Part shown: positions 9,596-18,925 of the stretch, one piece after another | Numbering within the stretch: the stretch's first letter is position 1 | How the letters are laid out: every line of letters starts with the position of its first letter | From: an uncultured cyanobacterium | Lineage (GTDB): Bacteria > Cyanobacteriota > Cyanobacteriia > PCC-6307 > Cyanobiaceae | NCBI GenBank assembly: GCA_903935205.1 | Contig: CAIZQU010000053.1 | Coordinates: 1 to 50,982 of the forward strand | Reading direction: 5' to 3' | Length of the DNA: 50,982 bases | The notes under the pieces: model-generated | What the model saw: the letters and a program-made list of their open reading frames with translations, nothing else | Database searches by the model: none | What the model was told of the DNA's origin: nothing | Translations under genes and position numbers: made by a program

Positions 9596-9980
9596 TCTGA
9601 TGGCATTCAAGGTAGGTCGAAAAAATCTGTTTACCGCCGGTGGCGCTGAATGAGATCCATTGCCCAGGAGAGGAGCCTGTTGCGCGTAGGTCGACAGGCC
9701 AGGCCCTGAACAGAGACAGAGCCGATCGGGCGCCTATCGCGGCCTCAGCCTGAGACAAAGGACATCAAGAACATCTCCGCGGCTTGCTCGCAAGATCTCT
9801 TGCACCGCAATCATTCTGCCCTTTGATACGGCGCTGCAATCGCGATGCGAATGAGATTCATGGGGCCCCTGTTCCGTTCCACAGCGAGATCTCCCCATGG
9901 ATCTGGAGCCACTACGGCTACGCGCAACAGGCCCCTGGCCCAAGCGATGCAGGCTCACTGGAGAGGCAAGGCGCGATTCG

Positions 9981-9999
9981 TCGAGGTGCCCTTCAATGG
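9981..9999 (+). repeat. 19-bp direct repeat, copy 2
   Basis: Identical to 9577-9595, in the same orientation and about 400 bases away. Both copies are preceded by a similar AAGGCG...ATT stretch, so the relationship extends upstream in degenerate form. Confidence 0.7.
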
Positions 10000-10140
10000 C
10001 AGCGCTGTCAATACCAATATCAGCATCAACCTGACCCTGCAACCATCAGATGGCCTGATCAGGAAAGAGCAGCAACCGTATCAGCAACCGTGCTTTGCCG
10101 ATGCCCGGCTCGGCCTTGGGGCCCATGATCGGCTCCTCGG

Positions 10141-10177
10141 GAGCAGCGGCGGACGGCGTCCCATGGCGCCGCTGCTC
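10141..10177. repeat. Long GC hairpin in gene-poor DNA
   Basis: GAGCAGCGGCG (10141-10151) is the exact reverse complement of CGCCGCTGCTC (10167-10177) across a 15-base loop; flanking G-T and G-C pairs would extend it by two. There is no T-run. It could be a terminator, a structured RNA or part of a mobile element. Confidence 0.5.
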
Positions 10178-10539
10178 TCGGCCGTGCCTGACCGCGTCTA
10201 CTCAGACGATCGCAGCCTGCCAATCATCGCTACGGATGTGGAGATCGACTGTCCGTTGGGCGCAGCCTGAGCATCAAGGCGGCAGGGCCGGAGCAGAGGC
10301 ATCGCGGCGTTCCAATCAAAGCCGCATCCGTTCATGGAGCGGGATGAACAGAGATCTGCTGCGGTGCAGTGGATCTGCCCCGCCGACTGCCCATGGGCGC
10401 AGGCTGAGACCGATCACCCTGGGGCCGAACGACCCCAGTTCAGGCCTGCAGGCCCAGCACAGGCGCCACCTGCAGCGTTCCTGGGGCATCGGCACACCAT
10501 CTCCAGTTCTGAATGGTTGGGCGACAACCAGCTGAGCGA

Positions 10540-10567
10540 TTGACAGGAACCTCTGCAGCAGTAGTCT
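10540..10567 (+). promoter_or_regulatory. Candidate sigma-70-type promoter of the GNAT gene
   Basis: A perfect -35 box TTGACA (10540-10545) is followed after 16 bases by TAGTCT (10562-10567), a weak -10 box. The ATG of the acetyltransferase is 22 bases further on. Confidence 0.45.
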
Positions 10568-10588
10568 TTCGGCAAGCTCAATAAGGAT

Positions 10589-11092
10589 ATGGAACCAGAA
10601 CAGCTCCTGATCCGCAAAGCCCAAGAGACAGACCTGCCTGTTCTCGCACAGTTCGCCGTGGCGCTTTCGCAGCTTCATCAGGGATTTGATGCTCAACGCT
10701 TCGTCACCGATTTCCATGATAATGCCGGCTTGATTGCCTATTTTTGCCGCGAGCTCGAAAACAACCACTCGGCCATTCTCCTCGCCGATCTGGCCCAGCG
10801 TCCGGTCGGCTACGCCTTCATCCGCATGGAACCGGGAAGCCTGGTGGATCTACGCCGGCCCTGCGCCTGGTTCCACGATCTCTATGTCGACGCCCAGGCC
10901 CGCGGCCACGGCGTAGGACGCCGGCTTGTCGAGGCGGCCATCGCCGTGGCACGCGACTTCGGCTCGGACGGCCTGATGCTTTCGGTGGCTCCACAAAATG
11001 CGCCGGCGCGCAGCCTGTTCGAACGCATGGGGCTGAGAGCCACCATGATCGAGATGCGCATGGAACTCATTGATCCGTCCACGCCCAGATGA
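10589..11092 (+). CDS. GNAT-family N-acetyltransferase
   Basis: This 167-residue cytosolic enzyme is predicted to transfer acetyl from acetyl-CoA to an amine; the substrate is not predictable. The acetyl-CoA pyrophosphate loop is RGHGVGRRL at residues 105-113, preceded by the typical strand HDLYVD. The later NAPARSLFERMGL (137-149) is the usual motif B region. The length matches single-domain GNATs. Its stop codon overlaps the purT start by four bases (ATGA), so the two are translationally coupled. The upstream region carries a TTGACA promoter candidate. A peptide or antibiotic-type substrate is possible, and nothing in the neighbourhood decides this. Confidence 0.88.
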   Translation: MEPEQLLIRKAQETDLPVLAQFAVALSQLHQGFDAQRFVTDFHDNAGLIAYFCRELENNHSAILLADLAQRPVGYAFIRMEPGSLVDLRRPCAWFHDLYVDAQARGHGVGRRLVEAAIAVARDFGSDGLMLSVAPQNAPARSLFERMGLRATMIEMRMELIDPSTPR

Positions 11093-12399
11093 GCGCGGAC
11101 AGCCAGGATCGATGCAACCAACCGGCCGATCCGATGGCTTCCACCCCTTCCTCCGCAGCCGCGTCGTCAGGAGCCCTGGCGCCGACCCTCCCCCGCACCC
11201 TGATGCTGCTCGGCAGCGGCGAGCTGGGCAAGGAGGTGGCGATCGCCGCCCAGCGATTGGGCTGCCGGGTGATCGCCGTCGACCGCTACGCCGACGCCCC
11301 GGCGATGGCGGTGGCCCAGGTGGCGGAGGTGGTGGCGATGACCGATCCGCAGGCCCTGCGGGCGGTGGTGCGCCGCCACCGTCCCGACCTGGTGATCCCC
11401 GAGATCGAGGCCCTGGCGGTCGATGCCCTGGCGGAGCTGGAGGCCGAAGGGATCACCGTGATCCCCACCGCCCGCGCCACGGCGGTGACGATGAACCGCG
11501 ACCGCATCCGCGACCTGGCGGCCGGCCCCCTCGGCCTGCGCACCGCCCGCTTCGCCTATGCCGAAACCGCCGAGGCCCTGGCAGAGGCAGCGGCGCCCCT
11601 CGGCTGGCCTGTGGTTGTCAAGCCGGTGATGAGCTCCTCCGGCAAGGGCCAGAGCGTGGTGCGCGCTCCGGAGGGGATCGCCGGCGCCTGGGAGGCGGCC
11701 CAGGCCGGCGCCCGGGGCAGCGGCACGCGGGTGATCGTCGAGGAATTCCTGCGCTTCGAGCTGGAGATCACCCTGCTCACCGTCAAGCCGTGGCAGGGCC
11801 CCACCCTCTTCTGCCCGCCGATCGGCCACATCCAGGAGCGGGGCGACTACCAGTGCAGCTGGCAGCCGGCGGTCCTGGGCGAACGGCAGCTGCGGGAAGC
11901 CCAGGCCATGGCCCGGGCCGTGACCGACGCCCTCGGCGGTGCCGGCCTGTTCGGGGTGGAATTCTTTCTCTGCGGCGACCCGGCCGATCCGGAGGTGGTC
12001 TTCTCGGAGCTCTCACCCCGCCCCCACGACACCGGTCTGGTGACCCTGGCCGGCCAGAACCTCTCGGAATTCGAGCTCCATCTGCGGGCGGTGCTCGGCC
12101 TGCCCATCCCGGAGATCCGCTCCACCGGCCCCGCCGCCAGCCGCGTGATCCTGGCCTCGGAGAACCTGGCGGCACCGGCCTACGCCGGGCTGGAGGCTGC
12201 CCTGGCCATCCCCGACACCCAGGTGCTGCTGTTCGGCAAACCCGAGGCCCGTCCCCAGCGGCGCATGGGGGTGGCCCTGGCGCGGGGCAGCAGCGAGACC
12301 GAAGCCAGGGATCGGGCGGACCGGGCCGCCGCCGCCATCCGCTTGCACAGTCGCGAAACGGTCCGCGATGCACTGGTGGGAACGGCTCCGAGACCGTAA
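11089..12399 (+). CDS. purT: Formate-dependent phosphoribosylglycinamide formyltransferase
   Basis: This 436-residue ATP-grasp enzyme makes formyl-GAR from GAR, formate and ATP in purine synthesis, bypassing the folate-dependent PurN step. LLGSGELGKEVAIAAQRLG at residues 40-58 is a PurT signature, and KPVMSSSGKGQS at 178-189 is the ATP-grasp loop. Metal-binding acidic residues lie in GVEFF and SELSPRPHDTG. The N-terminus is about 35 residues longer than in E. coli. The ATG at 11089 overlaps the GNAT stop by four bases, but an in-frame ATG at 11134 is an alternative that would shorten this extension. An LCP-family gene follows after 22 bases. Confidence 0.96.
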   Translation: MSADSQDRCNQPADPMASTPSSAAASSGALAPTLPRTLMLLGSGELGKEVAIAAQRLGCRVIAVDRYADAPAMAVAQVAEVVAMTDPQALRAVVRRHRPDLVIPEIEALAVDALAELEAEGITVIPTARATAVTMNRDRIRDLAAGPLGLRTARFAYAETAEALAEAAAPLGWPVVVKPVMSSSGKGQSVVRAPEGIAGAWEAAQAGARGSGTRVIVEEFLRFELEITLLTVKPWQGPTLFCPPIGHIQERGDYQCSWQPAVLGERQLREAQAMARAVTDALGGAGLFGVEFFLCGDPADPEVVFSELSPRPHDTGLVTLAGQNLSEFELHLRAVLGLPIPEIRSTGPAASRVILASENLAAPAYAGLEAALAIPDTQVLLFGKPEARPQRRMGVALARGSSETEARDRADRAAAAIRLHSRETVRDALVGTAPRP

Positions 12400-12421
12400 G
12401 GTTCGCCGAGCTCCTGCCGCC

Positions 12422-13480
12422 ATGAGCCAGGCCCCCTCCTCACCCCCTGAGCCCCCCTATCGCCAGCGTCGTCAACGCGGCAGCCGACGGGCTCGGTTTG
12501 CTCCCCCACGGGAGAACAGCGCCACCGTTTTGTCCAATGACATCAGCGATGGTGTCGATGGTTCGAGTCGCGCAGCAACCGGCTCGACCAGCCCGGTGAA
12601 TCGGCGCCCTGGGGCTGCTGGACCACGGCGGCGAACCTCCCGGAGCCTGGCGACTTTCGCCATTGGCCTTGGGCTTGGCGTTCTGCTCGGCCAGAATCCA
12701 CCTCTGTCGCTATCGCCCCTGCTGGCGGTGATTCAGTCGCTGCCTGAGCGTCTGCAGACCCTGGGGTGGCAGCAGGAACCGGTGCTGGTGCTGGGCAGTG
12801 ATGTGGTGGGCGGCAACACCGATGTGATGTTCGCGGTGCAGATCGAGAAGGGCATCACCACAATCACCCAATTACCCCGGGATACCTATGTCGAATCACC
12901 CCAGCTTGGGGTGGTCAAGGCCAATGCTCTCTACGGCGAACTAGGGCCGGCGGCGGTGAAGGAAGAGGCCAGCCGACTGCTGGGCTTCCCGGTGGCCCGT
13001 CACCTCAAGGTCAACCTCGATGCCGTCGCCAAGGTGGCTGATGCCTTGGGCGGCGTGGAGGTGGATGTGCCGAAGCGGATGTTCTACGTCGACAACAGCC
13101 AGGGGCTGCTGATCGATCTCTACCCCGGCCCCCAGGTGCTCAAAGGCAAGGAGTTGGAGGGATTCCTGCGCTTCCGCCACGATGAGGAGGGCGATCTTGG
13201 CCGCATGCAGCGGCAGCGGATGGTGATCAACCAGGTGTTCGGCAAGCTGGCCCAGCCGTCCACCCTGGCCCGGCTGCCGGCGCTGCTGCAGATCGCCGGC
13301 CAGGACATCCGCACCGATCTCTCGCCCCTGGAGATGACCCGCCTGCTCGGTGCCATGGCCCACACTCGCCTGAGCACCAAGCGACTGCCGGGTCGGGAGT
13401 ACTGGGAGAACGATCTCAGCTACTGGATGCCCGATTCCAACAGCCACCATCCCAGCGGCAACGGCGAACCGCCGCCCTGA
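12422..13480 (+). CDS. LytR-CpsA-Psr (LCP) family cell-wall polymer transferase
   Basis: This is a 352-residue protein with a 73-residue cytoplasmic disordered N-terminus, one membrane helix at about residues 74-90, and an extracytoplasmic LCP domain from about 120. The domain shows VLVLGSDV, NTDVMFAVQI and LPRDTYVE (with the conserved Arg-Asp at 153-154), and FRHDEEGDLGRMQRQR, whose arginines bind the polyprenyl pyrophosphate. LCP enzymes attach glycopolymers from lipid carriers to peptidoglycan; in cyanobacteria the acceptor and polymer are less clear. I used the ATG at 12422 rather than 12368, which lies inside purT. It converges on uvrA with 22 bases between. Confidence 0.88.
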   Translation: MSQAPSSPPEPPYRQRRQRGSRRARFAPPRENSATVLSNDISDGVDGSSRAATGSTSPVNRRPGAAGPRRRTSRSLATFAIGLGLGVLLGQNPPLSLSPLLAVIQSLPERLQTLGWQQEPVLVLGSDVVGGNTDVMFAVQIEKGITTITQLPRDTYVESPQLGVVKANALYGELGPAAVKEEASRLLGFPVARHLKVNLDAVAKVADALGGVEVDVPKRMFYVDNSQGLLIDLYPGPQVLKGKELEGFLRFRHDEEGDLGRMQRQRMVINQVFGKLAQPSTLARLPALLQIAGQDIRTDLSPLEMTRLLGAMAHTRLSTKRLPGREYWENDLSYWMPDSNSHHPSGNGEPPP

Positions 13481-13502
13481 TGACCCCTCGCTGCGGCGAT
13501 TC

Positions 13503-16500
13503 TCAGGCCGCCAGTGCTCCCGGTGGATGTTGCTGGAGCACGCGCCGCAGGTAGAGGCCGGTGTGGCTGCCGGGGTGGTCGGCCACCTGCTCGGGGGTAC
13601 CGCAGACGACGATCGCTCCACCCTTATCGCCACCCTCGGGGCCGAGATCGATGATCCAATCGGCGCAGCGGATCACATCAAGGTTGTGCTCGATCACCAG
13701 GATCGAATTGCCCTTATCCACCAGCCGCTGCATCACTTCCATCAGCTTGTGCACGTCGTAGAAGCTGAGGCCGGTGGTGGGTTCATCGATCAGATAGAGG
13801 GTTTTACCGGTGGCGCGTTTGGAGAGTTCGGTGGCCAGCTTCACCCGCTGGGCCTCGCCGCCTGAAAGGGTGGGGGCGCTCTGGCCGAGCTTGATGTAGC
13901 CCAGTCCCACATCCACCAGGGTGCGCAGCCGGTCAGCCGCCTGGGGGATGGCGCTGAACTCCTCGGCGGCCTGCTCGACCGTCATCTCGAGAACATCGGC
14001 GATGGTGTGACCCCGGTAGGTGACCTGAAGGGTTTCACGGTTGTAGCGAGCCCCCTTGCAGACCTCACACTGCACATAGACATCGGGCAGAAAGTTCATT
14101 TCAATCACATTGACGCCCTGACCGCTGCAGGCCTCGCAGCGGCCGCCTTTGACGTTGAAGCTGAACTGGCCGACCTGATAGCCGCGGGCCTTGGCCTCTA
14201 CCGTGGCTGCAAACACCTGGCGGATCGGATCAAAAGCGCCGGTGTAGGTGGCCGGGTTGGAGCGAGGCGTGCGACCGATCGGGCTCTGGTCGATCACGAT
14301 CACCTTGTCGACAGCCTTGATCCCTCGTAGCTCCTCCAGGCCCGTGGGGAAGGGCACCTTCAGGCCGAGCTTGTGCTCCAGGGCCGGATGCAGCAGCTCA
14401 TTGACCAGGGTGCTCTTGCCGCTGCCGCTCACCCCGGTCACACAGACCAACCGGCCCAGGGGAATCTCAACGCTGAGGTTCTGAAGGTTGTTGCGATTGC
14501 AGCCCACCATCGTGAGGCGACGGCTGCCGGCATCGCGGCGCTCGGCGGGGGTGGGAATCGAGCGTCGGCCGCTGAGGTAAGCACCGGTGAGGGAGTGCTC
14601 CGCCGCCAGCAGATCGGCCAGGCCCCCCTCGGCCACGATCCGACCGCCATGGATGCCGGCACCGGGGCCGATATCGACGATGTGGTCAGCGGCGCGGATC
14701 GTGTCTTCGTCGTGCTCGACCACGATCAGGGTGTTGCCCAGATCGCGAAGCTTCAGCAGGGTGGCGAGCAGGCGGTCGTTGTCGCGTTGGTGCAGGCCGA
14801 TGCTCGGTTCATCCAGCACATAGAGAACGCCGGTCAGGCCGGCGCCGATCTGGGTGGCCAGGCGGATCCGCTGGGCTTCCCCGCCGGAAAGGGTCATGGC
14901 GGGCCGATCGAGGCTGAGGTAATCGAGGCCCACATCGAGCAGGAAGCGCAGGCGCATGCGGATCTCCCGCAGCACCAGCTCACCGATCTGGATCTGGCGA
15001 GGGGTGAGCAGCGGTCCGGCGGCGGCGCTCGCACCCACCCCCATCAGGGCCTCGATCCGCTCCAGGGTCTCGGCCACGCTCACGGCGGTGAGCTCATGGA
15101 TGCCATAGGGACCGACCCGCACCGCCAGGGCCTCGGGCCGCAGCCGCAGGCCCCGACAGGTGGCGCAGGGCACCAGCTCCTGGAACTTCTCCAGCTTCTG
15201 GCGCACCGCCTCACCACCGGCATCACGCAGCTGGCGCTCCAGGATCGGCAGGATCCCTTCGAATGGTCGCGTATAGGTCTGGCTCTTGCGATATCGGCTG
15301 TCGGCCTGGATGGCGATCGGCTCGTGGCTGCCGTTGAGCAGCACCTCCTGCTGTTCGGCGCTGAGCTGATTCCAGGGGGTCTTGAGCTCGAAGCCGAAGG
15401 CCTCGCCCACCGAATAGAGCAGGGAGAAGTAGTAGCTGTTGTCCTTCTCGCTCCAGGGCGCCACGGCGGCATAGACCGGCAGCGAGGGATCAGGCACCAC
15501 CCGCTCGGCGGTGAAGCGCCGCAGAAAACCGATGCCGTGGCAGTCGGCACAGGCGCCGTAGGGGCTGTTGAAGGAGAACAGGCGCGGCGAGAGCTCCTCG
15601 ATCACAGCGCCATGCACCGGGCAGGCAAAGTTCTCGGAATACAGCCGCTCCCGCTCGACCCCCTCGGGCAACGGTTCGCCGGCCTTGGGTACCACCTCCA
15701 CCAGGGCCAGGCCCTCGCCGCGCTTGAGGGCCGTGCGCAGGGAATCGGTCAGCCGCTCCTGCACGCCTTCGCGGGCCACCAGGCGATCGACCACCACCTC
15801 GATGTTGTGGGCGTGGTTCTTGTCGAGCTCGATGTTGTCGGCCAGCTCACGCACCTCGCCATTGATCCGCACCCGGGCGAACCCTTCGGCCACCAGACCG
15901 CTCAACAGCTTGACGTGGGTGCCCTTCTTGCCGCGCACCACCGGCGCCAGCAGCTGATAACGGGTGCCCTCCGGCAGGCCGAGGATCTGATCGACCATCT
16001 CATCGATGGTCTGGGGCCGGATCGAGCGGTCGCACTGGGGGCAGTGCGGTTCGCCGGCCCGGCCGAACAGCAGGCGCAGGTAGTCCTGGATCTCGGTCAC
16101 GGTACCCACCGTGGAACGGGGGTTGTGACTGGTCGATTTCTGGTCGATCGAGATCGCCGGCGAAAGGCCCTCGATCGCGTCCACATCAGGCTTGTCGACC
16201 TGGCCGAGGAACTGGCGCGCATAGGCCGAGAGGCTCTCGACGTAGCGGCGTTGACCCTCGGCAAAGATCGTGTCGAAGGCCAGGGAGCTCTTGCCGCTGC
16301 CGCTCACCCCGGTGAACACCACCAGGCGGTTGCGCGGAATCGTCAGGTCGACGTTGCGGAGGTTGTGCTGACGGGCGCCCCGCACCCGGATCACATCCTC
16401 AAGGCTGCCGCCGTTGAGGGCGCGGGTGGCGGCTTCAGAGGAGGTAGGCCGCGGATCCGGCGGATCCACCGATCCCTCAACAGGGCTTGCGACCACCCGT

Positions 16501-16532
16501 GCGGTTCTGGAGCCAGCGCTGGCGCGGGGCAT
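13503..16532 (-). CDS. uvrA: Excinuclease ABC subunit A
   Basis: This 1009-residue ATPase recognises DNA damage and loads UvrB in nucleotide excision repair. Two ABC modules are present: Walker A GVSGSGKS at residues 75-82 and a second GVSGSGKS about two thirds along, each with an LSGGEAQR signature. Zinc-finger cysteine pairs (CPQCDRSI, CATCRG, CEACSGQG and CEVCKGARY) are intact. It is about 70 residues longer than E. coli UvrA, mostly from a 45-residue Ser/Ala/Pro-rich N-terminal extension, so the ATG at 16532 may be upstream of the true start. It lies on the same strand as recN. Confidence 0.97.
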   Translation of the reverse strand: MPRASAGSRTARVVASPVEGSVDPPDPRPTSSEAATRALNGGSLEDVIRVRGARQHNLRNVDLTIPRNRLVVFTGVSGSGKSSLAFDTIFAEGQRRYVESLSAYARQFLGQVDKPDVDAIEGLSPAISIDQKSTSHNPRSTVGTVTEIQDYLRLLFGRAGEPHCPQCDRSIRPQTIDEMVDQILGLPEGTRYQLLAPVVRGKKGTHVKLLSGLVAEGFARVRINGEVRELADNIELDKNHAHNIEVVVDRLVAREGVQERLTDSLRTALKRGEGLALVEVVPKAGEPLPEGVERERLYSENFACPVHGAVIEELSPRLFSFNSPYGACADCHGIGFLRRFTAERVVPDPSLPVYAAVAPWSEKDNSYYFSLLYSVGEAFGFELKTPWNQLSAEQQEVLLNGSHEPIAIQADSRYRKSQTYTRPFEGILPILERQLRDAGGEAVRQKLEKFQELVPCATCRGLRLRPEALAVRVGPYGIHELTAVSVAETLERIEALMGVGASAAAGPLLTPRQIQIGELVLREIRMRLRFLLDVGLDYLSLDRPAMTLSGGEAQRIRLATQIGAGLTGVLYVLDEPSIGLHQRDNDRLLATLLKLRDLGNTLIVVEHDEDTIRAADHIVDIGPGAGIHGGRIVAEGGLADLLAAEHSLTGAYLSGRRSIPTPAERRDAGSRRLTMVGCNRNNLQNLSVEIPLGRLVCVTGVSGSGKSTLVNELLHPALEHKLGLKVPFPTGLEELRGIKAVDKVIVIDQSPIGRTPRSNPATYTGAFDPIRQVFAATVEAKARGYQVGQFSFNVKGGRCEACSGQGVNVIEMNFLPDVYVQCEVCKGARYNRETLQVTYRGHTIADVLEMTVEQAAEEFSAIPQAADRLRTLVDVGLGYIKLGQSAPTLSGGEAQRVKLATELSKRATGKTLYLIDEPTTGLSFYDVHKLMEVMQRLVDKGNSILVIEHNLDVIRCADWIIDLGPEGGDKGGAIVVCGTPEQVADHPGSHTGLYLRRVLQQHPPGALAA

Positions 16533-16626
16533 GGGAAGCTCTGACGGCCGATGAGTCTAGGCGGCTCGTTTCACAGCACCGCAGGCCCTGGGGAGGCCAC
16601 CGCCCTGGACCCGCCGGTCAGGCCCC

Positions 16627-16764
16627 TCAGCGATCGCTGACTTCGCCCTGGGTTTCGCTGCTGTTCTGATGGCCCTGGAGGTGCTTTTCGCAGGCGCCGG
16701 CGGCGCCGGTCCAGCCGGCCACCAGGGTGAGCAGAGCGAGGAGGGAGAACAGGCGGGCGCGCAT
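16627..16764 (-). CDS. Very small secreted protein with signal peptide
   Basis: This is a 45-residue product from the ATG at 16764. It has an arginine pair, a strong hydrophobic core (LFSLLALLTLVAGWTG) and an AGA-type cleavage site, leaving a mature peptide of only about 22 residues that starts near Cys and His (CEKHLQGHQN). A Cys at the cleavage point could alternatively suggest lipidation, though no clear lipobox is present. I recall similar tiny proteins in other Synechococcus, with no known function. The frame is open further upstream to 16842, but that part is unlike a signal peptide. It lies between recN and uvrA on the same strand. Confidence 0.5.
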   Translation of the reverse strand: MRARLFSLLALLTLVAGWTGAAGACEKHLQGHQNSSETQGEVSDR

Positions 16765-16953
16765 CGATCGGAACCGGATCTGATCCCAGGCTAGGGAGAC
16801 CGCCAGGCTGGGGCCACGCGGGTGTTGCTTTCCCCGTGACACCCGAGGCGGAGGGCCGAGCCTGGATGGGGGCGGCAGACCGCCGGGGCGCCCCCTGGCA
16901 GCGATGCTCCACCACCATGGCGCTGCCCGCAGCAGCTGAAGGGCGGGGGAGGC

Positions 16954-18705
16954 TCAGGCAGCGGGCCGGCGCGGCCGGGCGCTGGCTTGCGGCGGTACCG
17001 CCACCGGCGCGGCAAGGCCATCGCGGTTCTGGAGATCGAGCAGGCTGGCGGCATAGCTGAAGGCTTCGCCGGAATCGCCTCCCGCCAGTTCCGCCAGTTC
17101 CGCCTGGCGCTGCTGAGTGTCCCGCAGGTGGGACACCCGCGTGCTGGTCTGGCCGGCCTCAACGGTCTTGCTGACCCGGAAGTGGTGGTCGGCAGAGGCG
17201 GCGACCAGGGGCTGATGGGTGACACAGAAGACCTGCCTGCGCTCCGCCAGCTTCCTCAGCAGCGCCGCCATCGCGCCGCTCACCCGCCCGCTGACGCCGC
17301 TGTCGATTTCATCGAACAGGAGGGTCACATCCGGATCGGCAGCGGCCAGGCAGGTCTTGAGGGCCAGCAGAAAGCGGCTCATCTCGCCGCCGGAGGCCAC
17401 CTCCGCCAGCGGCGCCAGGGGCTGGCCGGGGTTGGCCGAAAACAGGAACTGCACCGCATCGGCCCCCTCTTCCGCAGCAGCGGCGGCACTGATCGCCACC
17501 GCGAAGCGCACATTGGCCAGACCCATCGGCCGCAGGGCCTCCATCAGCTGCTGTTCGAGCCCGTCGGCCGCAACGCGGCGGGCGGCACTGAGGCGGGCAT
17601 TTGCCTGGTCGCGGTTGCGGCGGGCAGCGACCTCGGCCGCCTCCAGGGCCTCCAGGCTGGCCTCGACGCCGCCGGGGGCGAGCTGCTCGCGCAGTTGGTC
17701 GCGCCAGGCGATCAGGGCGGCCAGATCCAGGCCATGGCGGCGCTCCAGGGCCTTGAGCTGGGCGATGCGCTCCTGCAGCTGGGCCAGGCTGTCGGGGTCG
17801 CTCTCCAGGGAGGTGCCGTAGCGATCGAGATCGCGGGCCAGCTCCTGCACCAGAACCAGGGCATCGCTGCAGCGCTCAGCCAGGTGGGCGACGGCCGGAT
17901 CGAACTGCTGCATCTGGGCCAGCTCCGCTTCGCAGGCCGCCAGATGATCGAGCACCGCCGGAGCCTCCTCGGCCCCCTCGACCAAACGGCCGAGCAGGGT
18001 CATCACCCCCTGCTGCAGACGAACGCCATGGGCGAGGCGGTTCTCCTCCCCCTGCAACCGCTCCCGCTCCGCCGGATCCTCCAAGGCCGCCGCCTCCAGA
18101 TCCTCCAGCAGCTGCTCCTGACGCTCCCGCTCCTGCTGCAGGCGCTCCCAACCGGAGCGCGCCTCCTCCAGGGCCGACGCCGCCTGGCGCCAGCCCCTCC
18201 AGGCGGCGGCCACGGCGTGCAGCAGGGGTTGCTGGCTGTCGCCGGCGAAGCGGTCCAGCCAGCGCCGCTGCTGGCCGGGGCGTGCCAGCTGCTGGGTCTG
18301 GCCCTGGACGGTGAGGTCGAGCAGCAGGGGGCGGAGCTCCTGGATCTGGCGGCGGTTCACCGCAACTCCATTGAGTCGCTGGCGACTGCCGAGCCGACCC
18401 TCCTGCATCCGCCACTCGCGACTGAGCAGCAGCTCCTCATCGGCCTCCAGCTCCTGGGCCGCCAACCAGTCGCGCAAGGGGGGGGTGAGGGAGAAGCTGG
18501 CCTCGATCTGGCCCCGTGCGGCGCCACGGCGCAGCAGCCGGGCGGCCTGGGTGCCGCTGACACCGCCGAGCAGGGCATCGAGAGCGTCGAGCAGGATCGA
18601 CTTGCCGGCTCCGGTCTCACCGGTGAGCACGGTGAAGCCCGGCTCGAAGACCAGCTCCAACCGCTCGATCAGGGCGATGTTCTCGAGGCGAAGACCGGTG
18701 AGCAC
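16954..18705 (-). CDS. recN: DNA repair protein RecN
   Basis: This 583-residue SMC-like ATPase acts in double-strand-break repair, holding DNA ends. The N-terminal Walker A is GETGAGKS at residues 29-36. A long Leu/Glu/Gln/Arg-rich coiled-coil region occupies the middle. The C-terminal half has an SGGEMSRF signature and the Walker B segment VTLLFDEIDSGVSG, followed by VFCVTHQP. The open frame reaches 18927, but the family begins a few residues before LRLENIALI, which points to a GTG start at 18705. About 20 residues after the head end in a Pro/Ala/Arg-rich tail. It is divergent from the PEP-CTERM-like gene. Confidence 0.95.
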   Translation of the reverse strand: MLTGLRLENIALIERLELVFEPGFTVLTGETGAGKSILLDALDALLGGVSGTQAARLLRRGAARGQIEASFSLTPPLRDWLAAQELEADEELLLSREWRMQEGRLGSRQRLNGVAVNRRQIQELRPLLLDLTVQGQTQQLARPGQQRRWLDRFAGDSQQPLLHAVAAAWRGWRQAASALEEARSGWERLQQERERQEQLLEDLEAAALEDPAERERLQGEENRLAHGVRLQQGVMTLLGRLVEGAEEAPAVLDHLAACEAELAQMQQFDPAVAHLAERCSDALVLVQELARDLDRYGTSLESDPDSLAQLQERIAQLKALERRHGLDLAALIAWRDQLREQLAPGGVEASLEALEAAEVAARRNRDQANARLSAARRVAADGLEQQLMEALRPMGLANVRFAVAISAAAAAEEGADAVQFLFSANPGQPLAPLAEVASGGEMSRFLLALKTCLAAADPDVTLLFDEIDSGVSGRVSGAMAALLRKLAERRQVFCVTHQPLVAASADHHFRVSKTVEAGQTSTRVSHLRDTQQRQAELAELAGGDSGEAFSYAASLLDLQNRDGLAAPVAVPPQASARPRRPAA

Positions 18706-18925
18706 GGCGGCAGCCGCGGGCGGCCCCGACCGTAGCGGCACTCGCCGGGTTTCCCAAGGGTGAACAGGGGCTGGCAGCGGCGGCCGGTCGCCGGGGCTGC
18801 GCTGGCGGCATTGCGGCCAGTGTTGCCCACCCCTGGCGTTCGACTCCGGTGGGAGCTGGCGCTGGCGGCGGCCCTGAGCCTGGCTAGGTTCGGACCGAAA
18901 CCACGGGGATCCTGGAGCCCGCGCC

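Larger units (their letters stand above)
9080..10588. other. Gene-poor stretch with repeats
   Basis: About 1.5 kb without a recognisable protein on either strand; the open frames present are short and of inconsistent composition. It contains an inverted repeat at 9476-9588, a direct repeat shared by 9577-9595 and 9981-9999, a long hairpin at 10141-10177, a HIP1 octamer at 9264, and the promoter of the following acetyltransferase gene. Decayed mobile DNA or an unrecognised RNA are the main options. Confidence 0.5.

Noticed and set aside
9080..10588. tRNA or known small RNA in the gene-poor stretch
   Set aside because: No cloverleaf-compatible arms with a CCA or TTC-loop pattern were found by eye; only the repeats listed are supported.
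11070..12425. 451-residue Pro/Gly/Arg-rich frame overlapping purT in another frame
   Set aside because: Low-complexity product of a GC-rich alternative frame; purT is certain and coupled to the upstream gene.
14373..16544. 723-residue open frame opposite uvrA
   Set aside because: It is antisense to an unambiguous uvrA and has no recognisable protein features.
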